Part shown: in pieces, positions 33,616-43,669 of the stretch | Position numbering within the stretch: position 1 is the first letter of the stretch | Layout: every line of letters begins with the position of its first letter | Assembly (NCBI GenBank): GCA_024349765.1 | Contig: AP026073.1 | Coordinates: forward strand, 1,426,001 to 1,490,000 | Length of the DNA: 64,000 bases | Direction of reading: 5' to 3' | From: Streptomyces nigrescens | GTDB taxonomy: Bacteria; Actinomycetota; Actinomycetes; Streptomycetales; Streptomycetaceae | Program-made: the position numbers and the translations under genes | The notes under the pieces: model-generated | Told to the model about the DNA's origin: nothing | Database searches by the model: none | Seen by the model: the letters and a program-made list of their open reading frames with translations, nothing else

Positions 33616-33661
33616 AGCCCCTGGCCAGAGGCCCCAAATCGCCTCTGGCCAGGGGCTTTTG
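33616..33661 (+). terminator. Strong Rho-independent terminator behind the ligase
   Basis: AGCCCCTGGCCAGAGGC (33616-33632) pairs perfectly over 17 bp with GCCTCTGGCCAGGGGCT (33641-33657), with an 8-nt loop CCCAAATC and a TTTTGT tail. Confidence 0.93.
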
Positions 33662-33727
33662 TCAGTGCCGGCCGGTAGAATGGGAACCAGTCAGTGAGGG
33701 TTTTCCCAGCGCTCCAGGAGGTCGCCC

Positions 33728-34000
33728 GTGGCTGTTGCCGTAACGATGACGAAGCCTCTCCCCGCCCACCCGCTGCCCAAGAAACCACTGCCCGCCGGCT
33801 GGCCCCGCGAGCGGTACGAATCCCACAACCGCCGCCTGAAGGCCATGCGCCTGGCCATCGCCCTGCTCGACACCGGCGTCTACCGCCCCGAGCAGGCCCC
33901 CAACCACCGGATCCGCAGCACCGCCGCCCGGATAGGGGTGCACGCCCCCTCCGACACGACCTGCCGCCTGGTGCGCGCGCTGCTCTACGACAACTGCTGA
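33728..34000 (+). CDS. Conserved small hypothetical protein
   Basis: A 90-aa basic protein: Pro/Lys-rich N-terminus (TKPLPAHPLPKKPLPAGWPR) followed by a helical part (RLKAMRLAIALLDTGVYRPE) and ARIGVHAPSDTTCRLVRALL. The family is not recognised. GTG 33728 has GGAGG (33717-33721) at good spacing; ATG 33746 is an alternative. It lies right after a strong terminator, so it has its own promoter. Confidence 0.75.
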   Translation: MAVAVTMTKPLPAHPLPKKPLPAGWPRERYESHNRRLKAMRLAIALLDTGVYRPEQAPNHRIRSTAARIGVHAPSDTTCRLVRALLYDNC

Positions 34001-34064
34001 CGGCCCGCCGACACACGCCCGCGCTTCGCGCCACCTGCTGACGACACCGGCGGGCGGCCCGGGA

Positions 34065-34619
34065 TCACTCCCCGGGCCGCCCGCCCGCTTCCATGTCCTC
34101 GACCTCGGCCAGCGCCTCCTGGAGCCACTGCACCCAGAAGGTCTCCAGCCCGACCCCGGCCCGCAGCACGAGCCGCCGCAGCCGGTCCTCCGGGCCGGCC
34201 ACCGCCCCGAAGTCGCGCTCCTCGATCTCCTCGTACTCCGCCAACTGCCGTTCGTGCAGGGCCAGATGACGCCGCAGCTCGGCGTCCAGCCCGGCCCGCC
34301 CGACGACCGCCGCCGCCCGCAGCCGCAGCACCAGCGCATTGCGCACCGGCTTGGTGTCCTGCTCGCCGGACGCCCACGCGGTCAGCTCCGCGCGCCCCGC
34401 CGGCAGCACCTCGAACTCCTTCTTCTGCCCGCGCGACGGCTGTGCCGACGGCAGCGCCCGGATGAACCCGGCCTGCTCCAGCTTCCCCAGCTCCCGGTAG
34501 ATCTGCTGATGCGTGGCCGGCCAGAAGTACCCGATCGACCGGTCGAACCTCCGGGTCAGCTCCAGCCCCGACGACGGCTTCTCCAGCAGGGCGGTGAGGA
34601 TCGCGTGGGGGAGGGACAT
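34065..34619 (-). CDS. PadR-family transcriptional regulator
   Basis: A 184-aa regulator. The winged helix is MSLPHAILTALLEKPSSGLE, LTRRFDRSIGYFWPATHQQI and YRELGKLEQAGFIR, typical of PadR, followed by a C-terminal dimerisation helix (PGEDRLRRL region). It lies downstream of fadH on the same strand, separated by a terminator. Phenolic or aromatic acid sensing is common in the family, but the ligand here is unknown. Confidence 0.9.
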   Translation of the reverse strand: MSLPHAILTALLEKPSSGLELTRRFDRSIGYFWPATHQQIYRELGKLEQAGFIRALPSAQPSRGQKKEFEVLPAGRAELTAWASGEQDTKPVRNALVLRLRAAAVVGRAGLDAELRRHLALHERQLAEYEEIEERDFGAVAGPEDRLRRLVLRAGVGLETFWVQWLQEALAEVEDMEAGGRPGE

Positions 34620-34630
34620 GGGGGAATCCT

Positions 34631-34657
34631 AAGGGCCTGCCCGTCGGGCAGGCCCTT
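34631..34657 (-). terminator. Terminator between fadH and padR
   Basis: AAGGGCCTGCCC (34631-34642) pairs perfectly with GGGCAGGCCCTT (34646-34657) around GTC. A 12-bp stem, 38 bp after the fadH stop on the minus strand. Confidence 0.85.
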
Positions 34658-34694
34658 GGCAGACCGGGCGCCGTTCCGGGTGCCCGGCCGCGGC

Positions 34695-36773
<2,079 letters not shown>

Positions 36774-36776
36774 TTA

Positions 36777-36790
36777 TGCAACAAGTTGCA
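36777..36790. promoter_or_regulatory. TGCAAC-AA-GTTGCA palindrome upstream of fadH
   Basis: A perfect 6+2+6 palindrome 58 bp before the fadH start, in an AT-richer patch continuing into GCAAAAACTGTG. It has the shape of a LacI- or TetR-type operator. Confidence 0.55.
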
Positions 36791-36980
36791 AAAACTGTGA
36801 GGGACGCGACGCGGGCGGCGCGGTGCCGGCCCGCCCGTCCTCCCGCGCCGCCGGCCGTACCGAATGCGTGACGATGTCCCCACCGTGCGTCGTGTCACAG
36901 ACAACGCCCCGGAATTTGTGACAACGTCAACTCTTCTCGGCTCCCCCGCCAACTCGCCTCAGCGGCGAGGGAGTTGACCT

Positions 36981-37030
36981 GCAAAAACGTGCAGCAACGT
37001 GCAAAGACGTGCAATGACGCGCCATGACGT
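36981..37030 (+). promoter_or_regulatory. Five tandem 10-bp repeats (GCAANNACGT) upstream of the oxygenase gene
   Basis: GCAAAAACGT, GCAGCAACGT, GCAAAGACGT, GCAATGACGC and GCCATGACGT follow each other without gaps from 36981 to 37030. The period of exactly 10 bp places each copy on the same helix face. The array ends 57 bp before the oxygenase ATG and overlaps the likely promoter or 5' UTR. It looks like a cooperative operator. Confidence 0.75.
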
Positions 37031-37087
37031 GGACGCCTGCCGCACCCCGGTGCCCGCAGGCGTCGCCACGCCCGCGGAGAGGAACGC

Positions 37088-37999
37088 ATGAGCACCGTGA
37101 ACAGCATCGGCACCGCGCACGACCCCGCCCCCACCACCGCACGCACCACGACCCTCGACGAGGTGGTCGACACCGGCCGCTACCCCCTGGCGGACCCCGA
37201 CGGCCCCGAGGCGCGGGCCGTCGTGTCCCGGGCCCGGCAGGAGCTGGACACCCTCGGCTGCACCGTCCTGCCGGACTTCCTCCACCCCGACCGGCGCGCG
37301 CTCCTCCGGACCGAATGCGCCGAGATCGCGCCCCGCGCGCACTTCGACGTCGAATCGGTCAACGTCTACAACATCGCGGTCGACCGGGACCTGCCGCCCG
37401 GCCACCCCGGGAGCAGGGTCTTCGAGCGCGGCAACGCGTTCGTCGCGCGGGACCGCATCCCGGCCGATGCCCTGATCAGCCGGCTCTACGCGCACCCCGC
37501 CTTCCAGCGCTTCGTCGCCCGGTGCTTCCGCCTGCCCCGGCTGTACGAGCTCGCCGACCCGTACTCCGCGCTCGTCCTGAACGTCGTCGAACCGGGCAAG
37601 GAGCACCCCTGGCACTTCGACACCAACGAGTTCACCGTCAGCATGCTCACCCAGCAGGCCGGGGCCGGCGGCGACTTCGAGTACTGCCCGAACATCCGGT
37701 CCGCGCGGGACGAGCACTTCGACGACGTCCGCGACGTCCTGGAGGGCCGGGGCGAGCGGCTGATCCACCGCCTTCCGCTCCGCCCCGGTGACCTGCAGCT
37801 GTTCAAGGGCCGCTACTCGCTGCACCGGGTCAGCCCGGTGCGGGGCGCGACCGCACGCCACTCGGCGATCTTCGCGTACAGCGAGCGCCCCGGCGTCATC
37901 GGCAGCGTCGCCCGCACCCGCCAGCTCTTCGGCCGGGTCGATCCGGCACACCTGGCCGCCGAGGGCCGCGCGATACGCGGCGACCAGCTGCTGGACTAG
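37088..37999 (+). CDS. Fe(II)/2-oxoglutarate-dependent oxygenase, BesD/HalD-like family
   Basis: A 303-aa cupin-fold oxygenase. The metal triad is H176-X-D178 in HPWHFDTNEFTVS and H246 in YSLHRVSPV, with R in ATARHSAIFAYSE to hold 2-oxoglutarate. The sequence layout resembles the BesD lysine halogenase family. The Asp at position 178 predicts a hydroxylase, because halogenases have Gly or Ala there. Known relatives act on free amino acids, often lysine. GGAGAGG precedes the ATG. It is followed at 54 bp by a carnitine/choline acyltransferase gene, suggesting one pathway. Confidence 0.8.
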   Translation: MSTVNSIGTAHDPAPTTARTTTLDEVVDTGRYPLADPDGPEARAVVSRARQELDTLGCTVLPDFLHPDRRALLRTECAEIAPRAHFDVESVNVYNIAVDRDLPPGHPGSRVFERGNAFVARDRIPADALISRLYAHPAFQRFVARCFRLPRLYELADPYSALVLNVVEPGKEHPWHFDTNEFTVSMLTQQAGAGGDFEYCPNIRSARDEHFDDVRDVLEGRGERLIHRLPLRPGDLQLFKGRYSLHRVSPVRGATARHSAIFAYSERPGVIGSVARTRQLFGRVDPAHLAAEGRAIRGDQLLD

Positions 38000-38053
38000 C
38001 CCCACACCCCGTACGCCACACACCGCACCCCGCACACCGAAACGAGAACGCAC

Positions 38054-39934
38054 GTGACCAACAGTCAGGGGACCGTACACGTGACCGACAGCCACGGCAC
38101 CGCCCTCCCGCCCACCGGCCAGGGCACCGCCACCACCCCCACCTTCGCCCTGGAGGACACCCTCCCGCGGGTACCGCTGCCCTCCCTGGAGGAGAGCTGC
38201 GAGCGGTTCCTCGCCTGGTGCCGGCCCCTGCTGACCCCCGGCCAACTCGCCGAGACCGAGGCCGAGGTGGCCGCCTTCCTCCGGCCCGGCGGCCCCGGCC
38301 GGGTGCTGCACGCGGCCCTGGCGGAGTACGACGCCACCGAGGGCGTGCACAGCTGGCTCGACACCTTCTGGCCGTACCGCTACCTCGGCCGCCGCGACCG
38401 CATCGCCCTCAACGCCAACTTCTTCTTCCTCTTCCAGGACACCGGGCAGTCACAGCTGGACCGGGCCGCCGGCCTCATCGCGGGCGCCCTCCACTACAAG
38501 CACCAACTGGACCGGGAGGCCCTTCCCCCGGTGCTCCAGCGGGGCCGCCCGCAGAGCATGGAACAGAACAAGTTCCTGTTCTCCACCACCCGCATCCCCG
38601 GCGCGGAACAGGACACCGTCCGCGCCCCTTACACGGACGAGTGGCCCGGCCCGTCCGACGCCCGCCACATCGTGGTCTTCTCCCAGGGCCGCATGTACAC
38701 CCTCGACGTCCTCGGCCCCGACGGCACCCCGCACACCCTCGACGACCTGAAGGAAGGTCTGCAGGCCGTCCTCAAGGCCGACCCCGGCGCGGAGCCGGAC
38801 GCCCCGGTCGGCCACCTGACCACCATGGCCCGCGCCGAATGGGCCGCCGCCCGCGCGTCCCTCCAGGCCCTGCACCCCGACAACGCGGCGGCCCTCGACA
38901 CCGTCGAAACCGCCCTCTTCTGCCTCTGCCTGGAGGACTTCGCCCCCGCGGACACCCAGACGGCCTGCGACGAACTCCTCTACGGCGACCGCGGCAACCG
39001 CTGGTTCGACAAGGCCGTCTCCTTCATCGTCTTCGCCGACGGCCGCGCCGGCATCAACGTCGAACACTGCGGACTGGACGGCACCACCATCCTCAGCTTC
39101 GTCGACACCCTGCTCGCCACCCCGCCGGAGGACCACTCCCGTCTCTCCGGGGCGCGTCCCCAAGGCGCCCCCACCCCGCACCCCGTCACCTTCCACCTCG
39201 ACGACGCCCTCCGCGACCGGGTACGCACCGCCGCCACCGCCTTCGCCCGGTACGGCGCCGACACCGCCACCCGGACCGTCTCCTTCGACGACTTCGGCGC
39301 CAACACCGCCAAGTCCCTGGGCGTCTCCCCGGACGCCTTCGTCCAGCTCGCCTACCAACTGGCCCACCAGCGCGCCAAGGGGCACCTGGGCGCCACCTAC
39401 GAGTCGATCGCCACCCGCCAGTGGCGCCGCGGCCGCACCGAGGCCATGCGCGTGGTCACCCCGGAGATCGTGGACTTCGTCGCCACCCTGCAGGACCCGG
39501 CGACCGACCCCGCCACCCGCCGCACCGCCCTCCACACCGCGGCCCGCGCCCACGTCACCCGCGCCAAGGAATGCCAGGCCGGCGACGCCCCGGAGCAGCA
39601 CCTCTGGGAACTCGAACTGATCCAGCGCCGCCGCGGCGACGACCTCGGCATCACCGAACAGCCCGCGCTCTACCGCACCCCCGGCTGGCTGATCATGCGC
39701 GACGACTACCTCAGCACCAGCTCCGCCCCCTCCACCCACATCCAGTACTTCGGCTTCGGCTCCACCAGCCCCCGCTGCATCGGCGTCGCCTACGTCCTCC
39801 TCCCCGACCGCTTCCACCTCTACCTCTCCACCCCCCGCCCCGTGGCCGCCCCGATGCACGCCTTCGCCGACCACCTCCGCGAGGCGGTACAGGAGCTGCG
39901 GGAGCTGCTGGCCACCGACCGTCCCACGCCCTGA
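38054..39934 (+). CDS. Choline/carnitine O-acyltransferase family protein
   Basis: A 626-aa enzyme of a family better known from eukaryotes. The catalytic His is H338 in INVEHCGLDGTT. The substrate and CoA motifs are YQLAHQRAKGHLGATYESIA, RQWRRGRTEAMRVV (carnitine-carboxylate Arg region), DDYLSTSSAPSTHIQYFGFG and CIGVAYVLL. The N-terminal LPRVPLPSLEESCERFLAW matches the family. It would move an acyl group between CoA and a trimethylammonium alcohol. GTG 38054 is chosen; GTG 38081 is possible. Its oxygenase neighbour could supply the hydroxyl group. A terminator follows. Confidence 0.88.
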   Translation: MTNSQGTVHVTDSHGTALPPTGQGTATTPTFALEDTLPRVPLPSLEESCERFLAWCRPLLTPGQLAETEAEVAAFLRPGGPGRVLHAALAEYDATEGVHSWLDTFWPYRYLGRRDRIALNANFFFLFQDTGQSQLDRAAGLIAGALHYKHQLDREALPPVLQRGRPQSMEQNKFLFSTTRIPGAEQDTVRAPYTDEWPGPSDARHIVVFSQGRMYTLDVLGPDGTPHTLDDLKEGLQAVLKADPGAEPDAPVGHLTTMARAEWAAARASLQALHPDNAAALDTVETALFCLCLEDFAPADTQTACDELLYGDRGNRWFDKAVSFIVFADGRAGINVEHCGLDGTTILSFVDTLLATPPEDHSRLSGARPQGAPTPHPVTFHLDDALRDRVRTAATAFARYGADTATRTVSFDDFGANTAKSLGVSPDAFVQLAYQLAHQRAKGHLGATYESIATRQWRRGRTEAMRVVTPEIVDFVATLQDPATDPATRRTALHTAARAHVTRAKECQAGDAPEQHLWELELIQRRRGDDLGITEQPALYRTPGWLIMRDDYLSTSSAPSTHIQYFGFGSTSPRCIGVAYVLLPDRFHLYLSTPRPVAAPMHAFADHLREAVQELRELLATDRPTP

Positions 39935-39940
39935 CGCCGC

Positions 39941-39980
39941 CCCCGCCCCCGCCGCCGGCTGCCCGGCGGCGGGGGCGGGG
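39941..39980. terminator. Bidirectional terminator between acyltransferase and glycosylase
   Basis: CCCCGCCCCCGCCGCCGG (39941-39958) pairs perfectly with the complementary arm at 39963-39980 around CTGC. An 18-bp GC stem between convergent genes. Confidence 0.88.
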
Positions 39981-39993
39981 TCGCCGACGCCGG

Positions 39994-40860
39994 TTACTTC
40001 AACAACCGCGACAACCGCCGGTCGGCGAGGGGCTTGCCCCCGGTCTGGCAGGTGGGGCAGTACTGCAACGACGAGTCGCTGAACGACACCTCCCGGACGG
40101 TGTCCCCGCAGACCGGACAGGGCTGCCCCGTCCGCCCGTGCACCCGCATCCCCGTCCGCTTCTCCGCCTTGAGGTCCTCCGGCGCCAGCCCCCGGGCCCG
40201 CGCGACCGCCTCGCCCAGCGTCGTCCCGACCGCCGCGTACAGCCGCGCCACCTCCTCCTCGGACAGCGCCGCGGCGAGCTTGAACGGCGACATCCGCGCC
40301 GCGTGCAGGATCTCGTCCGAATAGGCGTTGCCGATCCCGGCCAGCACGCCCTGGTCCCGCAACACGCCCTTGATCTGCCGCCGTTCGCCCGCGAGCAGCC
40401 CGGCGAAGGCCGCCGCCGTGAAGCCGTCACCCAGCGGATCGCGTCCGAGCCGCGCGATCCCGGGCACCTCCTGCGGATCCCGCACGACGTACAGCGCGAG
40501 GTGCTTCTGACTGCCGGCCTCCGTCACGTCGAACCCCGACCCCTCGGGCTCCCGGAGCCGCACCCGCAGCGCCAACGGCCCCTTCCCCGGCCGCGGCGGG
40601 GCCGCCGGCAGCCGCTCGCTCCACCGCATCCACCCCGCCCGCCCCAGATGCAGCACGAGGAACAGCTCCCCGACCCGGAGCGCGAGGAACTTGCCGTACC
40701 GGGCCACGCCCTGGAAATCCTGCCCCTCCACCGCACCCAGCGGCGGGTCGTAGGTCTTCAACGCGGCCACCGACACCAGCTGCGCCCGGCCCACCGCCCG
40801 CCCCGCCAGCCGCTCCTCCAGGAACCCCCGCAGCGCCTCGACCTCCGGCAATTCAGGCAT
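39994..40860 (-). CDS. Fpg/Nei-family DNA glycosylase/AP lyase
   Basis: A 288-aa base-excision repair enzyme. The N-terminus MPELPEVEALRGFL supplies the catalytic Pro2 and Glu3 after Met removal. ARYGKFLALRV contains the conserved lysine. GIGNAYSDEILHAARMSP is the helix-two-turn-helix. The C-terminal zinc finger is CPVCGDTVREVSFSDSSLQY followed by CPTC. It would remove oxidised bases. Start 40860 is fixed by MPELPE. Several Fpg/Nei paralogues exist in Streptomyces, so I give no symbol. Confidence 0.92.
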   Translation of the reverse strand: MPELPEVEALRGFLEERLAGRAVGRAQLVSVAALKTYDPPLGAVEGQDFQGVARYGKFLALRVGELFLVLHLGRAGWMRWSERLPAAPPRPGKGPLALRVRLREPEGSGFDVTEAGSQKHLALYVVRDPQEVPGIARLGRDPLGDGFTAAAFAGLLAGERRQIKGVLRDQGVLAGIGNAYSDEILHAARMSPFKLAAALSEEEVARLYAAVGTTLGEAVARARGLAPEDLKAEKRTGMRVHGRTGQPCPVCGDTVREVSFSDSSLQYCPTCQTGGKPLADRRLSRLLK

Positions 40861-40928
40861 ATCCCCAGTCTGCCCCGGGGCCGGGCCCCCGGCCACACGG
40901 CCCCGTGCCCGGGAAGGGAGGAGGAAAT

Positions 40929-43598
40929 GTGGAATCCCGTACCGGCGTGCGCACCGTGGATTACCTTGCCCCCGTGGACCAGTTGATCTCATCGGACCCG
41001 ACGCACATAGGCCCGTACCGCCTGATCGCCCGCCTGGGCGCCGGCGGTATGGGCCTGGTGTATCTGGGCCGTTCCGAGGCCGGGCGGACCGTCGCGGTCA
41101 AGGTCGTCCAGGACGAGCACGCACAGCACCCGGAGTTCCGCAGGCGCTTCGCCCGCGAGGTGGCGGCGGCCCGGCGGGTGGGCGGCGCCTGGACGGCGGA
41201 CGTGCTCGACGCCGACACCGAGGCCGCGGTGCCCTGGGTGGCGACCCAGTACATCCCGGGGCCCGACCTGACCACCGTGGTGGCGGACGACTACGGGCCG
41301 CTGCCCGAGAACTCCGTCAGGGTGCTGGCCAACCGCCTCGCCCTCGCCCTGCAGGCGGTGCACGAGGCGGGCCTGATCCACCGGGACCTCAAGCCGTCCA
41401 ACGTGCTGGTGACGGTGGACGGGCCGCGCGTGATCGACTTCGGTATCGCGCGGGCCATGGACACCCTCGCCGGGGACAGCCTGCACACCCGCACCGGCAT
41501 GCTGATCGGATCCCCCGGCTTCATGTCGCCCGAGCAGGTCCGCGGCCTCGAACTCACCCCCGCCAGCGACGTGTTCTGCCTGGGCGCCGTCCTCGTCTAC
41601 GCCGCCACCGGACGCCTGCTCTTCGGCGCCACGGAGACCGGGCTGAACGCCCACCTCTTCCGGATCGCCGAGGAGGAGCCGGACCTGACCGGCGTACCGG
41701 AGCCGCTGCTCGACCTCGTACGCGAGTGCCTCGACAAGGACCCGGCCAAGCGGCCCGCCCTCCAGCAGGTCGCGGCCCGCGCGGAGCCGGACGCGGACGG
41801 GGAGTGGCTGCCGGGCGCGGTGCTGGCCCAACTCGGCCGCCATGCGGCCCGGTTGCTGGACTACGCCCCGGAGACGGTCATGGGCACACCCGGCGCCGCG
41901 CCCGCGGACCCGCACCCTCCGGCCGGCCCGCCGCAGCCGTCGGTACCCCCGGTGCCCGCGTACTCGCCCACGGCCCCGGCACAGCTCGTCCCCCCGCAGG
42001 GCTTCGGACCGCCCCCGGGCCCGGCCCCGTACGCCGGGCCCCCGCCGGACCTCCGGGATTCCGCGCCACCGCACCCCAGACGCTGGTGGGGCCTGGCGGT
42101 GGTCGCCCTGGTGCAGCTGTTCGTGCTGCTCGACGCGACGTCCCTGCACATGGCGGTGCCGTCCGTCATGGCCGCTCTGCACCTGCCCGCCGACAGCCTG
42201 AACCTCCTGTTCACCGGCTACGACCTGGCCTTCGCCGGGCTGCTGCTGCTCGGCGGGCACCTCGCGGACCTGGTCGGCCGCAAACGGCTGCTGCTCATCG
42301 GGCTGGCCGGCTACGCGGCGGCCGCCGCGTTCGGCGGGCTGGCCCCCACGGCCGGCGTGCTGGTCTGCGCCCGCGTCCTCCAGGGTGCCTTCGCCGCACT
42401 GCTGTCGCCGGCCGTACTGGCCCTGGTGGCGGCCAACTTCCCCGACCCGAAGGCACGGGGCAGGGCCTTCGGGGTCTACGCCACGATCGTCGCCGGCGGC
42501 TCGACCATGGGTCTGTTCACCGGCCGATGGCTGATCGACACCCTGGACTGGCGCTGGTGCCTGTTCGCCGACGTCCCCCTCGCCCTGATCGCCGTGATCG
42601 GTGCGGCCACCCTGGTGCACGACCGCCCGCTCCGCACCCGTCGCCGCCTCGACGCGCCGGGCCTGCTGCTCGGCTCCGGCGGCTTGCTCTGCCTCGTCTA
42701 CGGCTTCCAGCAAACCGGCCCGCGCGGCTGGACCGACCTCCTGGTGCTGGCCCTGCTCGCGGTCGGCGCCGTCCTGCTCCTGGCCTTCTTCCTGTGGCAG
42801 AGCAGGACGCCCGACGCCCTCCTGCCGCCGTACGCCACCCAGGATCGGGGCCGCCTCGGCTCCTTCCTCACCCTGTTCCTGACCGGCGCGGGGACGCTCG
42901 CCCTCTTCCCGACCCTGATGACGTACCTGGAGAACGTCCGCGGCTACTCCCCGATCGCCACCACCACGGCGCTCCTCCCCACGGTGGCCGCGATCCTCAT
43001 CGGCGCCACCCAGGTCTCCGCCCGCCTGCTGCACCGCGTACCGGCGCGCAACCTGATCGCGCCGGGCCTCCTGCTCACCGCGTGCGGCCTGCTCCTCCTG
43101 ACCCGCCTGGAGCCCGACAGCGACTACACCGCCGTGGTCCTGCCCGGCATGATCCTCGCCGGCTTCGGCCTCGGCATGGCCCTGATGCCGCTCTACTCCC
43201 TCGCCACGGCCGGCATCGCCGCCCAGGACTCCGGCGGCGGCGCGGCAGTGACCGGCACGACCGACGAGGCGGGCGCGGCGCTCGGCACGGCGGTCTTCAG
43301 CAGCGTCCTCACCGCGGGCATCGCGGCCCGGATGGCCGCCGCCCCCGGGCTCCCGCCGTCCCTCGCCGCCGCGGCCCGCAGCGGCCACGTCATCAGCCCG
43401 CAAGCGGCCCCGCCACAACTGGCGGAGACGATCACCACGGCCACGGTGGCCGGCTACACCGACGCCCTGTGGTGGTCCGCCGGCCTCACCCTCCTCGCCG
43501 CCCTGGCCACCACCCTCCTGATCCGACCGACCACCTCAACGCCCCCAGGCCTCCCGGGCCCACCCCTCCCGCTGCACGACCCGGGGAGCGCCCACTGA
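40929..43598 (+). CDS. Ser/Thr protein kinase fused to an MFS drug-type transporter
   Basis: An 889-aa single reading frame joining two full domains. Residues 28-285 are a Hanks-type kinase: glycine loop LGAGGMGLVYLG, K58 in VAVKVV, HRDLKPSNVL with D153, DFGIAR with D170, and SPGFMSPEQ. Residues about 319-383 are a Pro-rich linker. From about 386 to 880 there is an EmrB/QacA-type (DHA2) transporter with LDATSLHMAVPSVMAALHLP, motif A GGHLADLVGRKR and some 13-14 hydrophobic helices. GTG 40929 has GGGAGGAGG upstream; GTG 40956 and 40974 are alternatives. The kinase would face the cytoplasm and could phosphorylate the transporter or respond to transport. No stop or frameshift separates the halves. 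Confidence 0.93.
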   Translation: MESRTGVRTVDYLAPVDQLISSDPTHIGPYRLIARLGAGGMGLVYLGRSEAGRTVAVKVVQDEHAQHPEFRRRFAREVAAARRVGGAWTADVLDADTEAAVPWVATQYIPGPDLTTVVADDYGPLPENSVRVLANRLALALQAVHEAGLIHRDLKPSNVLVTVDGPRVIDFGIARAMDTLAGDSLHTRTGMLIGSPGFMSPEQVRGLELTPASDVFCLGAVLVYAATGRLLFGATETGLNAHLFRIAEEEPDLTGVPEPLLDLVRECLDKDPAKRPALQQVAARAEPDADGEWLPGAVLAQLGRHAARLLDYAPETVMGTPGAAPADPHPPAGPPQPSVPPVPAYSPTAPAQLVPPQGFGPPPGPAPYAGPPPDLRDSAPPHPRRWWGLAVVALVQLFVLLDATSLHMAVPSVMAALHLPADSLNLLFTGYDLAFAGLLLLGGHLADLVGRKRLLLIGLAGYAAAAAFGGLAPTAGVLVCARVLQGAFAALLSPAVLALVAANFPDPKARGRAFGVYATIVAGGSTMGLFTGRWLIDTLDWRWCLFADVPLALIAVIGAATLVHDRPLRTRRRLDAPGLLLGSGGLLCLVYGFQQTGPRGWTDLLVLALLAVGAVLLLAFFLWQSRTPDALLPPYATQDRGRLGSFLTLFLTGAGTLALFPTLMTYLENVRGYSPIATTTALLPTVAAILIGATQVSARLLHRVPARNLIAPGLLLTACGLLLLTRLEPDSDYTAVVLPGMILAGFGLGMALMPLYSLATAGIAAQDSGGGAAVTGTTDEAGAALGTAVFSSVLTAGIAARMAAAPGLPPSLAAAARSGHVISPQAAPPQLAETITTATVAGYTDALWWSAGLTLLAALATTLLIRPTTSTPPGLPGPPLPLHDPGSAH

Positions 43599-43616
43599 CC
43601 CTGCCCCACGCACACG

Positions 43617-43650
43617 AAAGGGCCGCCACCCGCGGGGGTGGCGGCCCTTT
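43617..43650. terminator. Bidirectional terminator between kinase-MFS gene and glnA
   Basis: AAAGGGCCGCCACCC (43617-43631) pairs with GGGTGGCGGCCCTTT (43636-43650) around a 4-nt loop, followed by T on the plus strand. A 15-bp stem between convergent genes. Confidence 0.92.
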
Positions 43651-43669
43651 TGGCAGATCTTGGGGGATC

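Noticed and set aside
36981-37030. CRISPR array
   Set aside because: Units are 10 bp with no spacers and no cas genes nearby; tandem operator repeats fit better.
37088-37999. Halogenase call for the BesD-like protein
   Set aside because: The metal triad has Asp (HFD) rather than the Gly/Ala that opens the halide site, so a hydroxylase is more likely.
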